From CALDSL01 sp039810245 (GTDB lineage Bacteria; Chloroflexota; Anaerolineae; Anaerolineales; Anaerolineaceae): DNA of 64,000 nt. Under the pieces are notes generated by a model that had not been told where the DNA came from, ran no database searches, and saw only the letters and a list, made by a program, of their open reading frames with translations. The translations under genes were made by a program, and so were the position numbers. The stretch lies in the NCBI GenBank assembly GCA_039810245.1, contig JBDHWQ010000002.1, positions 1 through 64,000 of the forward strand, given 5' to 3'. This document shows positions 8,263 to 16,754 of this stretch, one piece after another. Every line of letters starts with the position of its first letter. Positions within the stretch are counted from its first letter, which is position 1.

Positions 8263-9243
8263 ATGGATGATCCAATCAAGTCTGTTCCGGTCAAGTCTTC
8301 AGAAATCACCCCGGAGCATGTGTACATGAACCGCCGCCAATTCCTCAAGGCCATAGGCATTGCCGGATCGGCGGCGCTGTTGGCGGCCTGCGGCGTCAAA
8401 CCCGAGGTGACACCGGCTGCAGGCGCGACTCAAGCTGCCACGCTCGAACCCACGCCGGAGCCGCGCCTCGACTTAAAAGATGAACTGGGGGAAGCGGCAA
8501 ACGATTACGAGGCAATCACCAATTACAATAATTACTACGAGTTCACCGTGGTAAAGCAGGACGTGGCGCGCATGGCTGCTGATTTTCCGCTTTCGCCCTG
8601 GACGATCGAAGTCGGTGGGCTGGCAGCCAAACCACGAACCTTTGGCATGGAAGATATCCTCAAGCTCTTCCCGCAGGAAGAACGTATTTACCGCCTGCGC
8701 TGCGTTGAAGCCTGGTCTATGGTGATCCCCTGGATGGGATTCCCCCTCGCGTCACTGTTGAAAGCAGTGGAACCAAAATCTGAGGCGCGCTACATCGGCT
8801 TTCAGACGGTCCTCGACCCTGATAACATGCCAGGCCAGGCAGCCAAGTTTTACCCCTGGCCCTATACGGAAGGTCTGCGCATGGATGAAGCCATGCACAA
8901 CCTCACCATCCTGGCGACCGGATTGTACGGTAAGTCGCTGCCGATGCAGAACGGCGCACCGATCCGCCTGGTGGTACCGTGGAAGTATGGATTTAAGAGC
9001 ATCAAATCAATCGTCAAGATCGACCTGCTGGCCGAACAGCCCAAGACTTTCTGGTCGGAGATTGCGCCGGACGAATACGGGTTTTATGCCAACGTTAACC
9101 CCGAGGTAGACCACCCGCGCTGGTCACAGGCCACCGAGCGACGCATCGGCGAAACCGCGCGGCGCAAGACGCTGATGTTTAACGGATATGCGGAAGAGGT
9201 AGCCGGCCTGTACAAGGATATGGATCTGAAAGTCAATTACTAA
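8263..9243 (+). CDS. msrP: Protein-methionine-sulfoxide reductase catalytic subunit MsrP (YedY)
   Basis: A 326-residue molybdopterin enzyme of the sulfite oxidase fold that reduces methionine sulfoxide in exported proteins, fed by MsrQ. The Tat signal RRQFLKA (Arg24-Arg25) leads to a hydrophobic stretch ending in LAAC (Cys43), a lipobox, so the mature enzyme is probably tethered to the outer face of the membrane. The Mo-ligating Cys is Cys147 in IYRLRCVEAWSM. The C-terminal stretch with PVWKYGF-like VVPWKYGFKSIKS and DEYGFYANVNP closely matches E. coli MsrP. AAGGAG precedes the ATG, and the stop overlaps msrQ by one base. Confidence 0.96.
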   Translation: MDDPIKSVPVKSSEITPEHVYMNRRQFLKAIGIAGSAALLAACGVKPEVTPAAGATQAATLEPTPEPRLDLKDELGEAANDYEAITNYNNYYEFTVVKQDVARMAADFPLSPWTIEVGGLAAKPRTFGMEDILKLFPQEERIYRLRCVEAWSMVIPWMGFPLASLLKAVEPKSEARYIGFQTVLDPDNMPGQAAKFYPWPYTEGLRMDEAMHNLTILATGLYGKSLPMQNGAPIRLVVPWKYGFKSIKSIVKIDLLAEQPKTFWSEIAPDEYGFYANVNPEVDHPRWSQATERRIGETARRKTLMFNGYAEEVAGLYKDMDLKVNY

Positions 9244-9914
9244 TGAGGCGCTGGAAGATCACCTGGCTGAACGCGCTGGCGCATCTCGGCGCAGCTATTC
9301 CGCTGGCTGTGCTGGTATGGGATTACTATGCCGGAAACCTGACCGTCAACTGGATACAGGATGTGGAACAGCGTACCGGGTTGATCGCCCTGAACCTGCT
9401 GGTATTGTCGCTGGCGTGCACGCCGCTACAAACGATCACAAATTACCGCCCAATTCATTACCTGCGGCGGCCGCTGGGTGTGTGGGCCTTTGCGTATGCC
9501 GCGCTGCATTTTGTTGTTTTCTCTGGTATTGATTATGGCTGGGACTTGAGCCTGCTGAGCGAGGCGATCTTCGAAAAACCCTATGCGCTGGTTGGATTCG
9601 CCGCGCTGTTCATTCTGACACCATTGGCTGCTACCTCTTGGAAGTGGTGGAAGAAGAAGCTGGGAAAACGCTGGAAGCGTTTGCATCAAATGGTTTACCT
9701 GGCCGGCGCCCTGGTGGTCATCCACTACGCATGGGTGGTCAAGGGAGATGTGCTGCGTTTACAGGGCAATATTGGCCAGCCGCTGTTATATGGGTTCATC
9801 GTTGCCCTGCTGCTGATTATGCGGCTGCCATTTGTGCGCAAGCAACTCGTACGCTGGCGCGGCGACGTCCAGGGTTGGCTCCAGCAACGCCGAGGTTTAC
9901 CCAGCGAGAACTGA
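9243..9914 (+). CDS. msrQ: MsrQ heme-binding membrane subunit (YedZ)
   Basis: A 223-residue integral membrane protein of the ferric-reductase-like transmembrane family. It starts inside the stop codon of msrP (TAATG), so the two are translationally coupled. Features are six hydrophobic helices, RRPLGVWAFAYAALHF containing a heme-ligand His, WKRLHQMVYLAGALVVIHY containing two further His residues, and a basic C-terminus. It passes electrons from the quinone pool or flavin to MsrP on the outer face of the membrane. Length and order are typical for the pair. Confidence 0.95.
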   Translation: MRRWKITWLNALAHLGAAIPLAVLVWDYYAGNLTVNWIQDVEQRTGLIALNLLVLSLACTPLQTITNYRPIHYLRRPLGVWAFAYAALHFVVFSGIDYGWDLSLLSEAIFEKPYALVGFAALFILTPLAATSWKWWKKKLGKRWKRLHQMVYLAGALVVIHYAWVVKGDVLRLQGNIGQPLLYGFIVALLLIMRLPFVRKQLVRWRGDVQGWLQQRRGLPSEN

Positions 9915-9980
9915 TCAGTTCGGGATATAATTCTGGCTGATGGAGCGGCCGCGCGGGCTGGGCGGCTGCCCTGGAGACGG

Positions 9981-11276
9981 ATGAATCCCTTAAAGCCCGA
10001 CATGCGCAATTACCGGCTGGGTGTCGTCAATGGCGTGTTGTATATCCTCAGCGAGACGCTGCTTGACCCGACTCTGGTTTTGATTGCGTATCTCAGCCAC
10101 CTCACCCAATCTCCCATTCTCCTGGGCATTTTACTGCCGCTGCGCGACGGTGCATGGGCGCTGCCACAGTTATGGGTAGCTACGTTCCTGCCCGCCATCC
10201 CGCGTAAGATCACCTATTATCAGAAGCTATCTGTGGTGCGCATTCTCTCATGGGGCTCAATTGCGCTGGTGATCAACTTCGTCAACGATCCGTCTGTGGT
10301 GCTGGTGGCGTTCTTCATCGCGTATGCCCTGGCATCGCTGGCATCCGGTTTGAGTGGGCTGGCCTTTCTGGAAATCGTTGGCAAGACCATCCCGGCCGAG
10401 CGGCGTGGAGAGTTTTTTGCCTGGCGTTTTGGCCTGGGTGGTCTGATGGGTGTCGGCGCCAGCCTGCTGGTGCGCTGGCTGATCGCCCCGGATGGCCCAT
10501 TGCTTTTCCCGCATAATTATGGCGTGCTGGCGGCGCTATATTTCGTGGCGGCGTCGTCATCGCTGCTGCTGTATAACTTGGTGGATGAGCCGCCGGATGA
10601 AATTCCCGGCCAGCGCAAGAAATTCAGCGGCCAGCTACGTCAGGCATGGGCTTACCTGCGCTCCGATGCGGTTTATCGCAAGTTTATTACCATGCAGGCT
10701 ATGATGACCGTAGCCGGTTCTGCCACCCCGTTTTTTGCCGTCTTCGTGCAGCAAAGCCTGGGTGGTTCAAAGGCGATGGTTGGCGTGTACCTGGCAGTGA
10801 CCATCATCACCAACCTGCTATCTAACCTGTTCTTTGGGCGCATGTCGCGGCGCTTCGGCAACCGCCGCGTGATGGTTAGTGCCATGTTCGCCGGATTGTG
10901 CATGTCGCTGTTTGTCACCCTTCTGGCTATCTTTGGCCGCCGGCTGGGCGTCACCGGCCGCGCCGCCGATCTGTTCCTCGTGCCGGTATTTGTGCTTTCC
11001 GGCATGCGCGGCACGGGCATCGGTGTAGCCGCCAACAGCCTGCTGCTGGATATTGCCCCGCTCAGCGCGCGCACGCTTTATCTGGGATTTTCCAACACCT
11101 TTCTTGGCCTGGTGATGCTGGCCACCTTTGCCAGCGGGCTGGTGCTCAGCCTGGTGGGGTTTGCCGGCCTCGCCGCGCTGACGCTTGGCGCGCACCTGCT
11201 AGCGTTTTCGTCCGCCATGCAAATCCGTATGGGAGCATCGGCGCAGACGATCACTTTCTCGCCCCAGGAAGACTGA
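9981..11276 (+). CDS. Major facilitator superfamily transporter
   Basis: A 431-residue protein with about twelve hydrophobic segments in two halves. Motif-A-like loops are present: PAERRGEFFAWRFGLGG between helices 4 and 5 and FFGRMSRRFGNRRVM in the second half. The substrate cannot be predicted. It begins 66 nt after msrQ, and a TATAAT (about 9933-9938) in that gap may give it its own promoter. Its orientation and spacing also allow read-through from msrPQ. A decayed relative of the same superfamily lies at 14451-14915. Confidence 0.8.
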   Translation: MNPLKPDMRNYRLGVVNGVLYILSETLLDPTLVLIAYLSHLTQSPILLGILLPLRDGAWALPQLWVATFLPAIPRKITYYQKLSVVRILSWGSIALVINFVNDPSVVLVAFFIAYALASLASGLSGLAFLEIVGKTIPAERRGEFFAWRFGLGGLMGVGASLLVRWLIAPDGPLLFPHNYGVLAALYFVAASSSLLLYNLVDEPPDEIPGQRKKFSGQLRQAWAYLRSDAVYRKFITMQAMMTVAGSATPFFAVFVQQSLGGSKAMVGVYLAVTIITNLLSNLFFGRMSRRFGNRRVMVSAMFAGLCMSLFVTLLAIFGRRLGVTGRAADLFLVPVFVLSGMRGTGIGVAANSLLLDIAPLSARTLYLGFSNTFLGLVMLATFASGLVLSLVGFAGLAALTLGAHLLAFSSAMQIRMGASAQTITFSPQED

Positions 11277-11416
11277 CGCAGCTCACCAGGGAAATCCCGT
11301 ACTGCTGCCCGGAACACTCCGAATAGCGGCCGTTTCTGCGCGCCGATATACTGGAATAGCTACGTATAAAAAACTGTGCAATATCCGTATGTTGATGGTA
11401 ATCAAAAGGAGAACGA

Positions 11417-11911
11417 ATGGCTGAAAAGTTAATGAACTTGCAAGACCTGCTGGTTGACCACCTGAAAGACCTGTGGAGCGCTGAAGGCCAGGTATTAAAG
11501 GCTTTGCCCAAGATGGCCAGGGCTGCGACGAACCCCGAGTTGCGCATGAGCTTTGAAGAGCATTTGCAGCAGACCGAAGCGCAGCGTGCGCGTATCGAAG
11601 AAATGTTCAACTACCTGGAAGGCTCGCCGCGTGGAAAGAAGTGCGTGGGCATGGAAGGCTTGATTGCCGAAGGTGATGAAGTCCTGCAGGAAGACATGGA
11701 GCCTGAAGTCCGTGACGCCGCCCTGATTGCCGCTGCGCAGAAGGTGGAGCATTACGAGATTTCTGCTTATGGAACTGCCGCAACGTATGCCGACATGCTT
11801 GGCAACAAGGAAGTGGCCAACCTGCTCAAACAGACTCTCAATGAAGAGGAAATGACCGATCAGAAGCTGACCAAAATGGCCAAGATGAAGGTCAATTGGA
11901 GCGCGAAATAG
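11417..11911 (+). CDS. Ferritin-like DUF892 (YciE/YciF) stress protein
   Basis: A 164-residue four-helix-bundle protein. MNLQDLLVDHLKDLWSAEGQ at the N-terminus, the EEHLQQTEAQRARIEEMF helix, and AAQKVEHYEISAYGTAATYA are the signature segments of the YciF family, with Glu and His residues at positions expected for a di-metal site. Family members are induced by osmotic, envelope or oxidative stress and are ferritin-like; the chemical role is unknown. An AAGGAG site sits just upstream. It opens a run of stress-type genes that extends to 14.4 kb. Confidence 0.92.
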   Translation: MAEKLMNLQDLLVDHLKDLWSAEGQVLKALPKMARAATNPELRMSFEEHLQQTEAQRARIEEMFNYLEGSPRGKKCVGMEGLIAEGDEVLQEDMEPEVRDAALIAAAQKVEHYEISAYGTAATYADMLGNKEVANLLKQTLNEEEMTDQKLTKMAKMKVNWSAK

Positions 11912-11938
11912 GTCTCGAGTAACAGCATATTCTTCAAA

Positions 11939-11973
11939 GGTGGCTGGCAGAACAAAACGCCAGCCGCCCTTGA
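11939..11973 (+). terminator. Probable terminator after the DUF892 gene
   Basis: A 10-bp stem with one G-T pair (11939-11948 with 11959-11968), 10-nt A-rich loop, followed by CTTGATTT, which is a poor T-run. It lies 27 nt beyond the stop codon. Confidence 0.5.
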
Positions 11974-12112
11974 TTTAGGGGAATCCCTTACGACGGCGCG
12001 GATGTTTCCCGATTGATCGCATCCGCCGGAAACCATATGATGAAAGAGATGTTTCGGAGTGGTAGATAACCGCTTCTGCACAAACCCTACAGTACCGTCG
12101 AAAGGAGATGGA

Positions 12113-12436
12113 ATGATGAATGATGAAGATATCAGCCTTGTGACTGTGCTGCTGGCATTTGTGACCGGCGCCGTGGTCGGCGCAACCATAATGGCGCTGC
12201 TGGCGCCGCAATCCGGCGAGGAAACGCGCGGGATGCTGGTAAACAAAGGCCAGGATCTAAAAGAACGCGCGGTAGACACTACGTCGAACACTGGGAAAGC
12301 CGTGAGTGATCTGGTTTCGGGCGCGCGCGAGCGGGCTACGAACCTGCTCCACCGCGGGCAAGAAATCGGCGCTTCCATCAAGTCGAATATCGAGGAAGAA
12401 GCCAAATCCAAATCGGTTCAATTTGGAGATCGGTGA
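12113..12436 (+). CDS. YtxH-domain small membrane protein
   Basis: A 107-residue protein started at ATG 12113 because AAAGGAGATGG lies immediately upstream; the longer reading from 12059 has no such site. One N-terminal hydrophobic helix (about residues 8-33, VLLAFVTGAVVGATIMALLA) is followed by the YtxH hallmark PQSGEETRGML and a long amphipathic helix with regular charged residues. YtxH proteins are general-stress associated and membrane bound with unknown biochemistry. It sits between the DUF892 gene and a YflT-like gene, in keeping with a shared stress response. Confidence 0.85.
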   Translation: MMNDEDISLVTVLLAFVTGAVVGATIMALLAPQSGEETRGMLVNKGQDLKERAVDTTSNTGKAVSDLVSGARERATNLLHRGQEIGASIKSNIEEEAKSKSVQFGDR

Positions 12437-12559
12437 GCATGAAACCGTTGAAATCAAATGCATGCGATGGCAAGAAATTTGTGCCTGAAGGAAAGCGGGG
12501 CAGTGCTCTAATCCCCAATCCCGAGAAATATACTGGTAAAGTGAGTAAAGGAGAGTTGA

Positions 12560-13870
12560 ATGACAAGAACCGTCATAGCACTATATGATAACTTCCAGGA
12601 CGCCAACATGGCCGTCCGCGAGCTGGTGGATAACGGTTTCAACCGCGATGACATCAGCTTAATGGCTGGTGATGAGAGCGGGCAGTACAGCCGCTACATC
12701 GACTCGGATGAATATCGCAATCGCTCTATGACCGAAGATACGACAGCCGCGTCAAGCGGCGCGGGCGTTGGCGCCAGCATTGGCGCTACCCTGGGTGGGA
12801 TCGGCGGTTTGCTGGTTGGCTTAGGCGCGCTGGTGATCCCGGGTATCGGCCCGGTGATCGCAGCCGGCCCGCTTTCCGCTGCTCTGGCCGGTCTGGCCGG
12901 CGCAGGTGCCGGCGCGTTGGCAGGCGGCATCACCGGCGGGCTGATCGGCGCGCTGGTTGATGCCGGCGTACCTGAAGAGACCGCGCAGTATTACTCGGAA
13001 GGTGTCCGCCGCGGTGGCACGCTTCTTTCGGTGCGCGCCAGTGACGAATTATCCGGCAGCGCGGTGGATATCATGAACCGCCACCACCCGGTGGACATCA
13101 ACTCGCGCGCTTCGCAATGGCGCGAGCAGGGTTGGACCGGTTTCCACCAGGATACCGATGTAACCCGCGATCAGGAATCGAGCGGCTCGTTTACGGGCGT
13201 GGTAGATGAGCATGCCGCGCACGATACCGAACGCATCCCCAACACCGGCGAGGGTGATACGTCGTACGGATCGATGGGCTCTACCTACAGCGGCGATGCT
13301 GGGCTGCACGGCAGCTATGGTGAAGACACCAGCAGCCGTCGCGACTTCCAGCAGGGTAGCAGCTATGGCACAAGCCGCGAGTCTGGTCGCGATTTTGACC
13401 AGGCCGGCGGTGTGATGGACCAGCGCGACTCGATGGCGCGTGGTGAAAATACCTCAACTGGTGATATTTCCAGCCAGAACTACAACACTACAACCGGTGA
13501 TTTCACCCGCTCTGAGAGCGATTACCGCCACGCTGATAGCGGCATGCAGGATTCAGGCATGCGCGGTACGATGGACTCAGACTTCGGTCGTGGTCACTAT
13601 CGCGATTATTCCGCGTACGATACCACCTTCCACGAGCACTTCAATACACTCTTTGGTGGCTATGGTGGATCGTATACCTACGACACCTATCAGCCGGCGT
13701 ATCGCTATGGCTATGACATGGCAGTAGACCCGCGCTACAGCGGCCGCTCGTGGCAGGATGTTGAGCCCGAGGCGCAGCGCTATTGGGAAGACCGCGAGCC
13801 TGGCGCCTGGGAACGCTTCAAGGATGCTGTCCAGCATGCCTGGAACCAGGTCCGCAACCAGGTCGACTAA
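12560..13870 (+). CDS. General stress protein (YflT-like domain) with glycine-rich core and low-complexity tail
   Basis: A 436-residue protein. Residues 1-55 (MTRTVIALYDNFQDANMAVR, then FNRDDISLMAGDE) match the N-terminal heat-induced YflT/general stress protein 17M domain. Residues about 65-140 are a Gly/Ala-rich hydrophobic core like glycine-zipper membrane segments, followed by PEETAQYYSEGVRRGGTLL, a common partner segment of this family. Residues about 200-370 are hydrophilic low complexity (Ser, Gly, Asp, Tyr). The last 70 residues carry YRYGYDMAVDPRYSGRSWQD and WERFKDAVQHAWNQV, a terminal module seen in stress proteins of several phyla. AAAGGAGAG precedes the ATG. The function is unknown. 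Confidence 0.85.
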   Translation: MTRTVIALYDNFQDANMAVRELVDNGFNRDDISLMAGDESGQYSRYIDSDEYRNRSMTEDTTAASSGAGVGASIGATLGGIGGLLVGLGALVIPGIGPVIAAGPLSAALAGLAGAGAGALAGGITGGLIGALVDAGVPEETAQYYSEGVRRGGTLLSVRASDELSGSAVDIMNRHHPVDINSRASQWREQGWTGFHQDTDVTRDQESSGSFTGVVDEHAAHDTERIPNTGEGDTSYGSMGSTYSGDAGLHGSYGEDTSSRRDFQQGSSYGTSRESGRDFDQAGGVMDQRDSMARGENTSTGDISSQNYNTTTGDFTRSESDYRHADSGMQDSGMRGTMDSDFGRGHYRDYSAYDTTFHEHFNTLFGGYGGSYTYDTYQPAYRYGYDMAVDPRYSGRSWQDVEPEAQRYWEDREPGAWERFKDAVQHAWNQVRNQVD

Positions 13871-13881
13871 CAGCTTTTTCG

Positions 13882-13917
13882 AGAGGGCGCGAGACTTGTT
13901 CTCGCGCCCTCTTTATC
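13882..13917 (+). terminator. Strong intrinsic terminator
   Basis: A 13-bp perfect stem (13882-13894 with 13900-13912), 5-nt loop, followed by TTTATC. It ends the general stress gene and separates it from the SRPBCC gene. Confidence 0.85.
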
Positions 13918-13943
13918 AGAATGACAGTGGGGATAGATGGCAT

Positions 13944-14393
13944 ATGGACGAAACGATTACCAAGAATATTATTGTCAAAGCAGACCCGTTCAAGGTATAT
14001 AACGCCTGGTCGAACTTTGAGAACTTTCCGTATTTCATGGAGAACATTAAGTCGGTGCGCAAGCTTACCGACAAAACCAGCCACTGGGAAATGCACGGCC
14101 CGTTGGGCGTTACTGTGGAATGGAATGCCGAAGTCACCGAGAATGATGCCGGCAAACGCATCGGCTGGAGCACCAAAGATCTCAACGGTGATATCGTCAC
14201 CAGCGGTCAGGTTGTGTTTACCGGACTGCCGGATAATCAGACGCAGATCACCGCCACGGTGCATTACGTGACCAAAGTAGGAATTCCGGGCGAGATCGTA
14301 GCACGCCTTTTCAGCAACCCGGAAAAGCAGCTTGAGGAAGACCTGGTCAACTTCAAGAAATATATCGAAGAAGATACCGCGCGCACCGCTTAA
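13944..14393 (+). CDS. SRPBCC-family (polyketide cyclase-like) protein
   Basis: A 149-residue single-domain START/SRPBCC protein. The sequence VKADPFKVYNAWSNFENFPY and the later KTSHWEMHGPLGVTVEWNAE match the cyclase/dehydrase subgroup found beside DUF2231 and BON proteins. The start at 13944 gives the natural domain boundary; a longer open frame to 13758 overlaps the previous gene. It is clearly related to the C-terminal domain of the gene at 17697-18836, with the same W-x-N-F-x-N-F and SHW motifs. SRPBCC domains bind hydrophobic ligands; the ligand is unknown. Confidence 0.85.
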   Translation: MDETITKNIIVKADPFKVYNAWSNFENFPYFMENIKSVRKLTDKTSHWEMHGPLGVTVEWNAEVTENDAGKRIGWSTKDLNGDIVTSGQVVFTGLPDNQTQITATVHYVTKVGIPGEIVARLFSNPEKQLEEDLVNFKKYIEEDTARTA

Positions 14394-14450
14394 GGAAGAA
14401 GAGAGCGCCTGAGGCAGCGCTGTTCGCAGTCAGAACAGCGCTGCCGCCCG

Positions 14451-14915
14451 TTAAGCATCCGCTTCGGGTTTTAGGTAGCCAAGCGCTTGCGCGCGCAGCC
14501 GCCATAGCAGAAAGCCCGTCAGCAGCATGATGTCGGCCGCCGCCGAAAATGAAGCCATATAGCCGCGCCCTGCACCAAATAACCGGCCGACAGGTTGCCC
14601 GTGATGCCCGCCAGCTCCATCGTGACATTGCAAGTGCCAATCGAGCGTGCTTCCATCCCGCATAGGCTCAGATCGGCCACCACCGTGGGACCGGAAACGG
14701 AGATGGCCGCCCGGCTCACGCCATTGAGCACCTGCACGATAAACAGCAGCGTGAGAGGGACAATCAGCCCACTCCCCAGCCGGTTGGGGATAAGGCGCAA
14801 AACCAGGGTGGTATCTGGTAATGCGCCGCCAGCGCCTTACCGGCGCCTACGATCAGCGTGATAACGAGCGCTGTGCCGGTGACAAACACAACCAGAATTT
14901 CCGCAGGTCTGTTTA
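14451..14915 (-). pseudogene. Remnant of an MFS transporter, frameshifted
   Basis: Three successive minus-strand frames together read like the C-terminal half of an MFS permease. One frame gives ILVVFVTGTALVITLIVGAG, the next gives GPTVVADLSLCGMEARSIGT and ITGNLSAGYL, and a third gives GRGYMASFSAAADIMLLTGF ending in a stop at 14451. At least two frameshifts and loss of the N-terminal half are needed to explain it. It lies between two convergent stress genes. An alternative is a chance open frame, but three consecutive membrane-like pieces in the correct order make a relic more likely. Confidence 0.65.
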
Positions 14916-15015
14916 AACGAACCTACGTTTTCCCATTCGTTGATGCTCCCTTGTCATTACCTCTTCCGATAAAAGGTCACAGTGCAGCATTGATCCTGCA
15001 TATATACCATGGCGC

Positions 15016-15054
15016 AAACTGGCAGCCCCGGTTTACCGGGGCTGCCAGTTTTAT
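15016..15054. terminator. Bidirectional intrinsic terminator
   Basis: A 16-bp perfect stem (15016-15031 with 15036-15051) with a TTTA loop. T-run TTTTATT on the plus side; only UUU on the minus side. It ends the SDR gene just downstream on the minus strand. Confidence 0.8.
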
Positions 15055-15064
15055 TCCAGTTTCA

Positions 15065-16651
15065 TTAGCGCAGCGACTCTACATACTCTTGCGCTTCGTC
15101 AACTGTATCACATACGCGGTCGGCGATCTTCTGCCGCGTGCGTGAGCTCAGTTTGGGCGGGAAATCCTTCACTGCCTTCAGCGCCTGGCGTGGTAGGCTT
15201 TCACGTTCCGGCACGAAGATGCCCTTTGGCAGGATGTCCTGCACCTTCGACATCAGTTTTTCCGCGGTGCTCTGGCGGTGACGCAGCCGGGGCAGGTGCT
15301 CGCGCGCCTGCTGCAGCGTTTCTTTCGCGGCGGGCATGGATACCCGCTCACCAAGATCACGCGCCACCGGGACAGCACGCTTGCGTACCTGGCTGGCCAC
15401 ATCGCGTACGCGCCCGGTCAGCCGTTCGGCAGGCTTCATCACCTTGCGCCGGCGGGTAACGGTGTGCTTTACCGTATCTACCGCGTCCTGCGCGCCGCTC
15501 ACCAAGCGTTCACGCAGGCCTGGTTTGCGCGGTTGGAAGCGCGACAGCAGCCCCGCGATCACCCCGGCCGAAGCCAGCTCGGTTACCGCCTCGCGTACCG
15601 TTTGACTGGCCCGCGCGGCGCGCGCCGGAAGGCTGCGCTTGTGTCGTCGTGAGCGGATGAACAGCGCCGCGCCAATTGGCAGGCCTACCAGCAACAAGCT
15701 GCGCAGCGCCCACTTCACCGGCGGATGCAGCTCCAGCCAGGTGGCCTTGCTGTACATGCCTGGCGCTTTACCTTCCACGCGGTTATAACCCTCTACATGC
15801 GCGTAGAGGTTGTTGGGGGCATCCGGGCCTTTTGGAATGTCCGTCTCCTGGCCCTTAAAAGCAACGCGCCGCACCATAGCATCCGTCATACGCGGCGAGA
15901 TACGCCGGCTGATCTGGAACATGGAAGACGCCCCGCCCACGTTAATGGTTCGGATCGGATGCTCAGCCGCGTAGACGATCGCGTCAGCCACAGATTTGGC
16001 GCTGTAGATCGGCGGCATCAGCCCCGGCTCGAAGCCCAGGTTGGTCTTAGCCTTCTCAAAGAATGGCGTGCTGATGGTTGCTGGCTTGATATTCGTCAGG
16101 CTGATCGGGTAGCCGTCGTGCTTGAGCTCGATCCGCAGCGTATCGATTAATCCCTGCAAACCCTGCTTCGATGCCACGTATGGCCCCTGGTAAGGGAGTG
16201 GCACGCGCGCGTCTACCGACGAGACGATGATCAGCGCGCCGCGGCCTTCGCGTTTCAAGTGTGGCAGCGCAGCCAGGATACCGTGCATTGGACCGGTCAG
16301 GTTCACATCCAGCACGCGGCGAAAGTCTTCCGGGTCCACGTCTTCCACCTTGGTATACAGCGGCGCGCCGGCAACATGCGCCCAGGTATCAATGCGCCCG
16401 TAGGTATCCTCCGCGCGCTGCGCCACAGTTTTCATATCCTCATAGCTGGTCACGTCGGCTTCAACGATAATACCGTCGGAGCCTTCATCACGCACCACGT
16501 TCAACGCCGAAAACAGGTCTTCCTGTCCGCGGCCGGCAAGTACCAGGATGGCGCCTTTTTCGGCGAACTGCCGGGCCGTTTCCAAACCGATCCCACTGGT
16601 ACAGCCGACCACCACCACCACTTGTTGGTTAATAGGTTTCAAATTCATCAT
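15065..16651 (-). CDS. SDR-family oxidoreductase with membrane-anchored basic C-terminal extension
   Basis: A 528-residue protein. Residues 1-250 form a classical short-chain dehydrogenase: cofactor motif GCTSGIG near the N-terminus, HVAGAP, catalytic SSVDARVPLPYQGPYVASK (Ser, Tyr, Lys). Typical SDRs stop at about 250-300 residues. Here a hydrophobic helix (ALRSLLLVGLPIGAALFI, about 315-335) follows, then about 190 residues that are highly basic and helical with repeated RxR and SxQ patterns. The tail should anchor the enzyme to the membrane and may contact lipid or nucleic acid. Neighbours are DUF2231-Rieske, BON-SRPBCC and stress genes. The substrate is unknown. AAAGGA precedes the ATG. Confidence 0.88.
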   Translation of the reverse strand: MMNLKPINQQVVVVVGCTSGIGLETARQFAEKGAILVLAGRGQEDLFSALNVVRDEGSDGIIVEADVTSYEDMKTVAQRAEDTYGRIDTWAHVAGAPLYTKVEDVDPEDFRRVLDVNLTGPMHGILAALPHLKREGRGALIIVSSVDARVPLPYQGPYVASKQGLQGLIDTLRIELKHDGYPISLTNIKPATISTPFFEKAKTNLGFEPGLMPPIYSAKSVADAIVYAAEHPIRTINVGGASSMFQISRRISPRMTDAMVRRVAFKGQETDIPKGPDAPNNLYAHVEGYNRVEGKAPGMYSKATWLELHPPVKWALRSLLLVGLPIGAALFIRSRRHKRSLPARAARASQTVREAVTELASAGVIAGLLSRFQPRKPGLRERLVSGAQDAVDTVKHTVTRRRKVMKPAERLTGRVRDVASQVRKRAVPVARDLGERVSMPAAKETLQQAREHLPRLRHRQSTAEKLMSKVQDILPKGIFVPERESLPRQALKAVKDFPPKLSSRTRQKIADRVCDTVDEAQEYVESLR

Positions 16652-16754
16652 CTAATCCTTTCTTCGCACGGCCATCCGTGCAGTTTTGTTTTCCCCTGCA
16701 TAGAGACACACACGAATCGGTGTAATCCGTGTCAAACTCCGTTGACCGCCGTTG

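Noticed and set aside
12439..12588. A 49-codon open frame between the YtxH-like and YflT-like genes
   Set aside because: It runs into the following gene, has a weak ribosome site and no recognisable pattern.
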